Shown in pieces: positions 44,023 to 49,756 of a DNA stretch of 49,756 nt (position 1 is its first letter; every line of letters starts with the position of its first letter). The DNA comes from an uncultured Bacteroidota bacterium (lineage in GTDB: Bacteria; Bacteroidota; Bacteroidia; Bacteroidales; GWA2-32-17). The stretch spans positions 1 to 49,756 of the forward strand of contig CAILUD010000011.1 in the NCBI GenBank assembly GCA_903837285.1, written 5' to 3'. The translations under genes were made by a program, and so were the position numbers. The notes under the pieces were generated by a model, which was not told where the DNA came from, did not search any database, and saw nothing but the letters and a program-made list of their open reading frames with translations.

Positions 44023-45379
44023 AAAAGATATAGTAATTATTGGTGCAGGATTAACAGGCCTGACTTCTGCATATTATTTAAACAAAGAGCAAGCAGATTT
44101 TATTGTAATTGAAAAAAAAGATAAAGTTGGAGGTGTAATTCAAACCGAAAAACATAATGGATATCTGGTTGAAACCGGCCCAAATACAGGAGTTGTAGGG
44201 CAACCAGAAGTAGCAGAACTTTTTGAAGATTTAGGAAATAAATGTGAAATTGATATTCCTGGAAAAGAAGTTAACAAACGATTTATTCTTAAAAACAGTA
44301 AATGGGAACCACTTCCTTCGGGCATATTGAAAGGCATAACCACTCCCCTATTTACTTTTGGAGATAAATTAAGGCTGCTCGGAGAACCTTTTCGTTCACG
44401 CGGAAAAAACCCAGATGAAAACCTTGCACAATTGGTAATACGACGAATGGGAAAAAGCTTTTTGGATTATGTTATCGATCCATTTATTCTTGGTGTTTAT
44501 TCTGGTGATCCCAAAATATTGATTACACGTCATGCTATGCCAAAGCTGTATAAACTAGAACAGGAATATGGCAGTTTTATCGGTGGATCAATAAAAAAAG
44601 GTTTTAAAAAGAAAACCGAAAGAGAATTAAAAGCAACAAGAAAAGTTTTTTCAGTAAAAGGCGGTTTATCAGAATTAACAAATACACTATATAATGAAAC
44701 AGGGACTGATAAATTCATTCTGGGTTCAAAAGATTTACAAATAAATTATGTTGACGGAAAATATATTTCCACATTAAAGAATTCAGAAGGAAAAGAAATT
44801 ACAATAAAATCTAACAAACTAATTACCACTACGGGAGCATTTGAACTCGATAATTTTATTTCTTTTGTAGATAAAAAAACACTGGCTCCTATTACATCGT
44901 TACAATATGCAAATGTTGTGGAAGTTGTTATGGGATTTGAAAACTGGGATGGTTTTAAACCTGAAGGTTTTGGTGGATTAATTCCTTTTGTCGAAAACCG
45001 AGATGTGCTTGGTGTTTTATTTATGTCGACACTATTTATGAATAGAACTCCAGAAAATGGAACATTATTCACAATGTTTATTGGAGGTATGCGAAAATCA
45101 CATCTTTTCGAAAAATCAGAAGATGAATTAAAAGCTATTATTGAAAAAGAATTTATGCAACTTTTAAAACCTTCAAAATTTAATCCTTCATTATTTAAAT
45201 TATACTGGCACAAAGGAGCCATTCCACAATATGGAATTGAATCGGAGGGCAGATTTAATAAAGTTAAAGAACTTGAAAATAAATACCCAGGCTTATTTTT
45301 CGGTGGAAATTTAAAAGATGGTATTGGAATGGCCGACCGTATTAAACAAGGAAAAGAACTTGCTGAAAGAGCAAAATAA
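44006..45379 (+). CDS. hemG: Protoporphyrinogen oxidase, FAD/O2-dependent (HemG/HemY type)
   Basis: FAD enzyme that oxidises protoporphyrinogen IX to protoporphyrin IX. The Rossmann opening IVIIGAGLTGLTSAYYLN, VGGVIQTEKHNGYLVETGPN, FVIDPFILGVYSGDP-like region and FFGGNLKDGIGMADRIKQGKEL near the C-terminus match the HemY group. Length 457 is standard. It is a flavin, O2-using type, whereas HemN is O2-independent, so the operon mixes aerobic and anaerobic steps. The 3' end (about 45258-45375) is repeated in broken form at 45418-45733. Confidence 0.93.
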   Translation: MNSIIEKDIVIIGAGLTGLTSAYYLNKEQADFIVIEKKDKVGGVIQTEKHNGYLVETGPNTGVVGQPEVAELFEDLGNKCEIDIPGKEVNKRFILKNSKWEPLPSGILKGITTPLFTFGDKLRLLGEPFRSRGKNPDENLAQLVIRRMGKSFLDYVIDPFILGVYSGDPKILITRHAMPKLYKLEQEYGSFIGGSIKKGFKKKTERELKATRKVFSVKGGLSELTNTLYNETGTDKFILGSKDLQINYVDGKYISTLKNSEGKEITIKSNKLITTTGAFELDNFISFVDKKTLAPITSLQYANVVEVVMGFENWDGFKPEGFGGLIPFVENRDVLGVLFMSTLFMNRTPENGTLFTMFIGGMRKSHLFEKSEDELKAIIEKEFMQLLKPSKFNPSLFKLYWHKGAIPQYGIESEGRFNKVKELENKYPGLFFGGNLKDGIGMADRIKQGKELAERAK

Positions 45380-45540
45380 TTTACCAAGCTGTTGGAGATA
45401 ACTCCAACAGGGGCGAAGAAAATAAAAGAACTTGAAAATAAATATTCTCATCTCCATGGTTCGTGTCTTCATGAAACAGAACACAATTCATTTATCTACG
45501 TTTATAAGCTAAATCCGCATAATCTGGGTTGCTGTTTTTA

Positions 45541-45573
45541 AAAGCACGCAAAGACGCAAAGGGCGCAAAGAAA
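45541..45573. repeat. CGCAAAG-type short repeat inside the split hemG tail
   Basis: Units ACGCAAAG, ACGCAAAG and GCGCAAAG follow each other at 7-9 base spacing. It is similar in style to the CACAGAG repeat at 8451-8491. Confidence 0.6.
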
Positions 45574-45608
45574 AAACTTCAAAGGAGATTTAAAATATTT
45601 TAATAAAG

Positions 45609-45631
45609 CTCACTCGCAAGGTGCGAGCGAG
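45609..45631. repeat. Hairpin CTCACTCGCA-AGG-TGCGAGCGAG
   Basis: Ten-base arms with one mismatch around AGG, at the end of the insertion in the duplicated hemG tail. Confidence 0.7.
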
Positions 45632-45816
45632 TGCTGGGGATTATTTTTTGGTGGAAATTTAAAAGATGGTATTGGAATGGCCGACCGTATTAAACAAGGA
45701 AAAGAACTAGCAAATAAAGCCATTAAAAAATAATTTCGAGTTTAAGAAAAGTTTTGAAATGCAGCTTCCTTTTAGAAACTGTTGTGAATTTTTTAAAATT
45801 ATTCTAGGTTTAAATC

Positions 45817-45886
45817 TTCGACTCCTCTGGAGTCGAATGTTTGTAGCAATTTTTTTGCTACAAACGTAGGGACTCCTATGGAGTCC
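45817..45886. repeat. Three consecutive perfect hairpins
   Basis: TTCGACTCC-TCT-GGAGTCGAA (45817-45837), then GTTTGTAGCAA with TTGCTACAAAC around T5 (45839-45865), then GGACTCC-TAT-GGAGTCC (45870-45886). Hairpins 1 and 3 share GACTCC stems, with changed outer bases that still pair. Confidence 0.9.
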
Positions 45887-45997
45887 AACTAATAGACAAT
45901 ACAATTTGCCCTTGTTGGAGTTATCTCCAACAATAAAAAAGTTCATGTTATAAAACGCAACTTTTACATTTTAAATCGTTAAATATGCGATTAAATC

Positions 45998-46027
45998 TTG
46001 CTTATTTATATTTTTTTTATAAATTTG
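45998..46027 (+). promoter_or_regulatory. Promoter of the Crp/Fnr-type regulator (TTG-N19-TAAATTTG)
   Basis: TTG (45998-46000), 19-base spacer and the perfect -7 box TAAATTTG (46020-46027), 24 bases before the ATG. This is the best-formed plus-strand promoter in the window. Confidence 0.75.
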
Positions 46028-46051
46028 ACTTTACGGAATTAACTATATACT

Positions 46052-46732
46052 ATGATCCATAGAAAAAAACTTTCAGCATCGCTTCCTGAAGTATTTCATT
46101 ACATGAGCGATAAAGAATTTGACACTCTTGATAAAACAAAATACGAAGTGAGCTATAAGGCAGGAGAAGTAATTTTTAAAAGAGGAACCAAAACTGCACA
46201 ATTAATGTTTTTAACTTCCGGATTGGCAAAATCATATATTGAAGGTTATGGAGATAAAAATCTTATTATCCGTTTAATAAAACCATTCGAAATAATTGGC
46301 GTACTTGCATCATATGTTGGCAGTCAACATCAGTTTTCGGTTATGTCAATAGAAGACTGCAAATGTTCATTTTACGACTTAGAAATTTATAAAGAAATTG
46401 CCCGAAATAATTCAAAAGTATATGATATTTTAACTCAAAGTATTTGCATACATTCAATGCAGTATTACAATAAATTTATTAGCCTAACACAAAAACAGGT
46501 TAACGGGAGAATTGCAGAAACAATACTATATTTATATAATGACATATATCAAACTAACCCTATAAACCTTTCAATCACTAAATTTGATATTGCAGATATG
46601 ACTGGTATGTCAAAGGACACTGCAACCAGAGTTCTAAAAAGCCTTGATAACGAGAATATTATTAAAGTCCAAAACAATATTATTACAATTATAGATATTG
46701 AAAAACTTACTCAAATAAGTAATAACGGTTAA
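46052..46732 (+). CDS. Crp/Fnr family transcriptional regulator
   Basis: A 226-residue regulator with an N-terminal cyclic-nucleotide-binding-type beta-roll (about 15-125: YKAGEVIFKRGTKTAQLMFLTSGLAKSYIE, shown in part). A long dimer helix (about 130-160) and a C-terminal winged helix with FDIADMTGMSKDTATRVLKSLDNENII follow. The RVLKSL recognition helix differs from CAP RETVGR and FNR ETxSR. No N-terminal FNR cysteine cluster is seen. The effector is unknown. Its position between the heme operon and a multiheme cytochrome makes control of respiration or heme genes a natural guess. Confidence 0.9.
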   Translation: MIHRKKLSASLPEVFHYMSDKEFDTLDKTKYEVSYKAGEVIFKRGTKTAQLMFLTSGLAKSYIEGYGDKNLIIRLIKPFEIIGVLASYVGSQHQFSVMSIEDCKCSFYDLEIYKEIARNNSKVYDILTQSICIHSMQYYNKFISLTQKQVNGRIAETILYLYNDIYQTNPINLSITKFDIADMTGMSKDTATRVLKSLDNENIIKVQNNIITIIDIEKLTQISNNG

Positions 46733-47145
46733 CAATTTATCAGTTAAATTTCTTTTATAATTATTTTGTTTTTAAGCAGAATATTAAATTTAAAATCTCT
46801 CCATCTTAGTTGTTATCATATAAGTACAGTTATACTTATAATTATTAATTTTAAAACATTTTCTAAACATTGTCAAAATTTTCACTTCACACAATTACTT
46901 GTTTATGTGAGAAATACAAAACAACTTCAAAGCGTCATTGTCTAAACGATTAACTTTTTGTGCTGTATAGCATTTTTACTTGCGACATTAATCGTGTAAT
47001 AAAAGGAATGCGTTGCTTGTTTTGCGCAAAATATCAACATTTATTCGCACAATATACCATATTTATTTTCAAATTGATATTATTACTTATTTATCTTTGT
47101 TCAAAAGAAATTAACATTTTTTATTAATTAATAAACTTAAGTCCT
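46733..47145. other. 413-base intergenic region upstream of the multiheme cytochrome
   Basis: No gene visible. It holds the cytochrome promoter and a perfect 12-base palindrome TTTTGCGCAAAA (47020-47031) about 60 bases upstream of the -7 box, a possible regulator site. The rest is plain AT-rich sequence. Confidence 0.65.
47074..47099 (+). promoter_or_regulatory. Promoter of the multiheme cytochrome gene
   Basis: The perfect -7 box TATCTTTG (47092-47099) has a TTG at 47074-47076, a 15-base spacer, shorter than usual. The 47-base leader runs to the ATG at 47146. Confidence 0.6.
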
Positions 47146-48393
47146 ATGAAGAAAACAAACATTTTATTTAGCCTTTTGGCAATTGCAACATTTGTAATTG
47201 CTTTATCTGGTTGTACAAAACCTAAAGACGGTGCTGAAGGCGCTGCTGGTAAAGATGCAAACGAATCTTGTAAACTTTGTCATAACGCTACTGTTGTAGA
47301 CGCTATTGCTCAAGAGTATGATTTTTCGAAACATTTTACTGGTTTAGCTGCTGAAGAAGAAGTTGGTAATACTACTTGTGCTCCATGTCACGAATCAGAA
47401 GGATTTAAATATGTTATCGCAAACAACACACCTGCAACATTTTCAATTCTAACAGGCGGAACTACTTATACCAATAACTATCAAGCTACACAAGCAACAT
47501 CTATTGGTAATATTTCTTGTTTTACTTGCCATAGTAGCTTACATACAACTTATGGTTCAGCTGACTTACCTGCTTTAACAACAACAGCTGCAGTTCCAAT
47601 GACAATGTGGGGCGGAACAAAAACTATCAACTTAACAGCTGATGGTGGTATGAGTAACTTATGCGTAAGATGTCACCAACCACGTCCTATTACAACTTCA
47701 GCTACTTCAACAGGCTTAGGAAACGTAATGGATTATGCAGCTTTAGTAACTAATCCAACTGATACTTTCTACAAAAACTACTCAACTTCAACAAATAAAG
47801 TTTCTTTGAGTTTCAGATCTGGTAACCATTATGGTTCAGTTGGAGCTATTTATGCTGGTGTAGGCGGTATTGAATTTGGTACTGGATATTCAAATTCATT
47901 CCATACAAACAATGCTTCATGTCAAGATTGTCACATGGCTACAAGAAATATTGCAGCTGGTGGACATACATTTGTTGCTAAAGGAAACTACAACGGTTGT
48001 AATGTAACTGGTTGCCATACTGGCATGAGTGCTACAAACACTGATGTTGTTAATACAAAAGCTGCAATTAAAACTTTATTAAATAATCTTGCTACAAAAA
48101 TCAATACATTAGGTGACGGTACAAACCCAGTTTTAATGGTTGATGCAACTGAGGCTAACTTATGGGTAGGTTCAACAACTGGAAATTATGATGGTTACTT
48201 AAACATTTACAATGCTTCATCAAATCCTAATGGATTCTATGGCAAAACTGGTAACCCAAAATTCCCTAACTTAACAAACGCTCAGTGGGGAACTATTATT
48301 AACTTCCAATTATCATTAAGAGAATATAGTTTAGGTATTCACAATACAAACTATGTAACAACTTTATTAACTAATTCAATTGCTGCTTGGTAA
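47146..48393 (+). CDS. Six-heme c-type cytochrome lipoprotein
   Basis: A 415-residue exported electron carrier. Signal peptide MKKTNILFSLLAIATFVIALSGC gives lipidated Cys23, anchoring it in a membrane. Five CxxCH heme motifs are at residues 42-46 (CKLCH), 78-82 (CAPCH), 125-129 (CFTCH), 173-177 (CVRCH) and 259-263 (CQDCH). A sixth at 285-291 is the longer CNVTGCH (CX4CH). Extra His at 133, 228, 253 and 274 could be axial ligands. I cannot name a family. It could move electrons at the cell envelope, perhaps to an external acceptor. A glycine/alanine stretch (GAEGAAGKDA) links the lipid anchor. It follows a Crp-type regulator and the heme operon. Confidence 0.9.
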   Translation: MKKTNILFSLLAIATFVIALSGCTKPKDGAEGAAGKDANESCKLCHNATVVDAIAQEYDFSKHFTGLAAEEEVGNTTCAPCHESEGFKYVIANNTPATFSILTGGTTYTNNYQATQATSIGNISCFTCHSSLHTTYGSADLPALTTTAAVPMTMWGGTKTINLTADGGMSNLCVRCHQPRPITTSATSTGLGNVMDYAALVTNPTDTFYKNYSTSTNKVSLSFRSGNHYGSVGAIYAGVGGIEFGTGYSNSFHTNNASCQDCHMATRNIAAGGHTFVAKGNYNGCNVTGCHTGMSATNTDVVNTKAAIKTLLNNLATKINTLGDGTNPVLMVDATEANLWVGSTTGNYDGYLNIYNASSNPNGFYGKTGNPKFPNLTNAQWGTIINFQLSLREYSLGIHNTNYVTTLLTNSIAAW

Positions 48394-48414
48394 TTGATTT
48401 CATTTAAAATATCT

Positions 48415-48446
48415 AAAAGAGGTTACCAATTGGTAACCTCTTTTTG
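48415..48446 (+). terminator. Intrinsic terminator after the cytochrome gene
   Basis: AAAAGAGGTTACCAA (48415-48429) is an exact reverse complement of 48430-48444, with a T-run at the end. It lies 22 bases after the stop. Confidence 0.92.
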
Positions 48447-48506
48447 TTTATTTAAGTTTCTATAAAATGGTAAAAGAATTTATTATTTTTACCTAAAATA
48501 ATTAAA

Positions 48507-49313
48507 ATGAAAAAGACAACTATCTTCTGGATACTAGCATTTGTTATAACTATTTCAACTGCATATTACCAACGTATTACAGGCCCAACTTATCCTAAAA
48601 AATGTAAAATAGAATCGGGGAATGAGGTAGTAAAATTTAAATTAATTCGTTCGTCAGATACAGGAAAAGACCTGGCTATTAATATCCCTGCAGTAGGTAA
48701 AGAAGCAAGTGGTTATTTATACTATAAACGTTTCAACACACCCGATAACTGGACAATATTAGAAATGAAAAACCACAGTGATACATTAACTGCAATGCTA
48801 CCATCACAACCAGCTGCCGGGAAATTACAGTATATTGTTAGATTAAAATTACACCCAAATGATAAACTAGAAACCGAACCTCCAGTTGTAGTCCGTTTTA
48901 AAGGAAGTGTACCGATGTGGGTGTTAATTCCACATATACTTGCAATGTTTCTAGCAATGTTTTTCTCTAATTTTACAGGCATATTGGCAATGGGCAGAGG
49001 ACTTAAACAAAAAAAATGGGCATTAATTACGTTATTTGTTATGTTAATTGGTGGTTTGTTTTTAGGCCCGGTTGTTCAAAAGTTTGCATTTGGCGAATTA
49101 TGGACTGGCGTACCATTTGGCTGGGATTTAACAGATAACAAAACATTAATTGGTTTTACCGGATGGCTTGTAGCTGTTGGCGCAAACTGGAATAAAGAAC
49201 GCAGAGGCTGGTTTATTTTTGCAGCAATTCTTACATTAATTGTATACAGTATTCCTCATAGTATGTTTGGATCTCAACTGGATTATAATACCGGTGTAAT
49301 AAAACAAGGATAA
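48507..49313 (+). CDS. Polytopic membrane protein with extracytoplasmic domain, unknown function
   Basis: A 268-residue protein I do not recognise. A membrane anchor or signal (MKKTTIFWILAFVITISTAYY) is followed by a beta-rich domain (about 22-135) probably outside the inner membrane. Then come four hydrophobic helices at about 137-161, 170-188, 213-228 and 234-249. His143 (LIPHILAMF) begins the first of these and His251 (SIPHSMFG) ends the last, so both may lie near the outer face. They could ligate a metal or heme, but this is a guess. It is behind the cytochrome gene, with a terminator between, so it may be transcribed separately. Confidence 0.75.
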   Translation: MKKTTIFWILAFVITISTAYYQRITGPTYPKKCKIESGNEVVKFKLIRSSDTGKDLAINIPAVGKEASGYLYYKRFNTPDNWTILEMKNHSDTLTAMLPSQPAAGKLQYIVRLKLHPNDKLETEPPVVVRFKGSVPMWVLIPHILAMFLAMFFSNFTGILAMGRGLKQKKWALITLFVMLIGGLFLGPVVQKFAFGELWTGVPFGWDLTDNKTLIGFTGWLVAVGANWNKERRGWFIFAAILTLIVYSIPHSMFGSQLDYNTGVIKQG

Positions 49314-49341
49314 ATTTACTTTAAGCATTTAAAATAATGTG

Positions 49342-49406
49342 CAAGGTCTACGACCTTGTTCTGATTTTTTATTTGTTTTTTTAAATATGGAAGGTCTACG
49401 ACCTTC
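49342..49406 (+). repeat. Two hairpins with stem AAGGTC and loop TAC
   Basis: CAAGGTC-TAC-GACCTTG (49342-49358) and GAAGGTC-TAC-GACCTTC (49390-49406). The outermost base pair differs (C-G versus G-C) yet is kept paired in both. Confidence 0.9.
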
Positions 49407-49454
49407 TAAAAACAACAAGATCGAAAAACCTAACAATTAAAAAATATTAGAATG

Positions 49455-49485
49455 CAGTCAGGTCTTTCGACCTGACTGTTTTTTT
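49455..49485 (+). repeat. Hairpin repeat, stem CAGTCAGGTC, loop TTTC (copy 3)
   Basis: Perfect 10-base arms (49455-49464 and 49469-49478) followed by T7, so this copy could also act as an intrinsic terminator. Confidence 0.9.
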
Positions 49486-49506
49486 AATTCTTTTGCTTTT
49501 ATGCAT

Positions 49507-49520
49507 CATCTACGAAGATG
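49507..49520. repeat. Hairpin CATCT-ACGA-AGATG
   Basis: Five-base perfect arms around ACGA. It shares the TCTACGA core of the AAGGTC-TAC-GACCTT hairpins, with another stem. Confidence 0.6.
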
Positions 49521-49616
49521 TATATTGTGATATATTTTGGACATTATAAATATTGAACCTACTTCGACTTTGCTCAGCACAAGTCTACAAGGTTCTATAA
49601 TAAAAAAATAAAAATG

Positions 49617-49640
49617 CAGTCAGGTCTTTCGACCTGACTG
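49617..49640 (+). repeat. Hairpin repeat, stem CAGTCAGGTC, loop TTTC (copy 4)
   Basis: Perfect 10-base arms (49617-49626 and 49631-49640), identical to copy 3. Confidence 0.9.
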
Positions 49641-49756
49641 TATATATAAGAACAAGTTTACATTTTCTTATTATACCATTAGCTATTATAAAATAGTTCT
49701 TTCTTTATTACCTCACTCCCAACCCCAATGTCATTAATTTAAAGAAAATTTTTTAA

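Larger units (their letters stand above)
45418..45733 (+). pseudogene. Broken second copy of the hemG 3' end
   Basis: AAGAACTTGAAAATAAATA near 45428 equals hemG 45267-45285 (residues KELENKY). After about 190 unrelated bases, 45638-45733 resumes with GGTGGAAATTTAAAAGATGG and reads GLFFGGNLKDGIGMADRIKQ then GKELANKAIKK and stop. Thus a roughly 120-base duplicate of the hemG tail has been split by an insertion. The two tails differ in their last 8-10 residues. Confidence 0.85.
45389..45933. mobile_element. Candidate non-autonomous element bracketed by inverted hairpins
   Basis: The left end is CTGTTGGAG-ATAA-CTCCAACAG (45389-45410) followed by GGGCGAA. The right end is the reverse complement, TTGTTGGAG-TTAT-CTCCAACAA (45912-45933), preceded by TTGCCC. 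Matching thus extends past the hairpin (GGGC-AA), as terminal inverted repeats do. It encloses the broken hemG tail and other hairpins. No transposase is inside, so any movement would need one elsewhere. Confidence 0.45.
45380..46051. other. 672-base repeat-rich intergenic region behind the hem operon
   Basis: No intact gene. It contains a broken copy of the hemG 3' end, a CGCAAAG-type repeat, five or more perfect hairpins and the crp-like promoter. Inverted copies of one hairpin sit at each end of a 545-base block (45389-45933). Confidence 0.8.
49314..49756. other. 443-base gene-free region packed with hairpins
   Basis: No ORF or RNA gene is visible. At least five perfect hairpins lie here (two AAGGTC-TAC, two CAGTCAGGTC-TTTC and one CATCT-ACGA). 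The stretch 49555-49595 has GAACCT and AGGTTC ends around CGACTTTGCTCAGCACAAGTC-type repeat sequence. Beyond 49650 it is plain AT-rich. Confidence 0.8.

Noticed and set aside
44746..45387. 213-residue antisense ORF over hemG
   Set aside because: The length is tempting, but it lies wholly opposite a well-supported gene and has no domain or promoter.
45707..45946. 79-residue antisense ORF
   Set aside because: It is a read-through of hairpin repeats and the broken hemG tail, with no start context or recognisable product.
47160..47275. Collagen-like repeat in the cytochrome (GAEGAAGKDA)
   Set aside because: Only a few Gly-X-Y triplets; it reads as a flexible linker after the lipid anchor.
33449..49640. 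Repeated hairpins as a CRISPR array
   Set aside because: Copies are few, lie in several distant regions with irregular spacing, face both ways, and no cas gene is present.

Overview
The window comes from an AT-rich member of the Bacteroidota, probably close to Bacteroidales/Marinilabiliales. The evidence is the gldE/gldD gliding genes, proteins with type IX secretion (T9SS) C-terminal sorting domains, lipoproteins of Bacteroidota style, a GGGPS-family gene, and eleven promoters carrying the phylum's TAnnTTTG -7 box. Shine-Dalgarno sites are essentially absent. I saw no tRNA, rRNA, CRISPR array, prophage or transposase gene.

Layout. 1-3000: the tail of an unknown gene, then a large T9SS surface protein. 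3005-5063 (minus): RNase G, a 31-residue COX24-type ribosomal protein missed by simple ORF calling, and an HU-like protein. 5471-9324 (plus): ssb, gldE, gldD, a phosphopantetheinyl transferase and a GGGPS. 9432-13361 (minus): a PafA-like phosphatase, a subtilase and an outer-membrane protein. 13487-18556 (plus): a lipoprotein, murQ, and three exported proteins (LPP20-like, FlgT-N-like, DUF4476). 18609-21865 (minus): a Wza/Wzc pair for polysaccharide export. 21963-25681 (minus): a four-gene set with an aminotransferase, a GmhB-like phosphatase, a rhomboid protease and a secreted arginine-deiminase homologue. 26840-32242 (minus): gatE-gatD-nudix-rlmD, where gatDE is the archaeal-type tRNA-dependent amidotransferase. 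32382-34728 (minus): dusB, marR and yceI.

35074-45379 is a nearly gapless heme operon, hemA-C-D-B-L-E-N-H-G. It encodes every step from glutamyl-tRNA to protoheme. HemA carries an unusual 56-residue His/Pro/Asn tail. A Crp/Fnr-type regulator follows, then a six-heme lipoprotein cytochrome and a membrane protein with two conserved-looking outer-face histidines. The heme made by the operon could feed this cytochrome.

Between the genes lies a striking set of short perfect hairpins (at 9.3, 33.4-33.6, 45.4-45.9 and 49.3-49.6 kb). Some share the same loop but have different, still fully paired stems. One 545-base block is bracketed by inverted copies of a hairpin and contains a broken second copy of the hemG 3' end. 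The best candidates for something new are the hairpin families with this block, the archaeal-type GatDE in a bacterial operon, the His-rich HemA tail, and the PPAD-like secreted deiminase.
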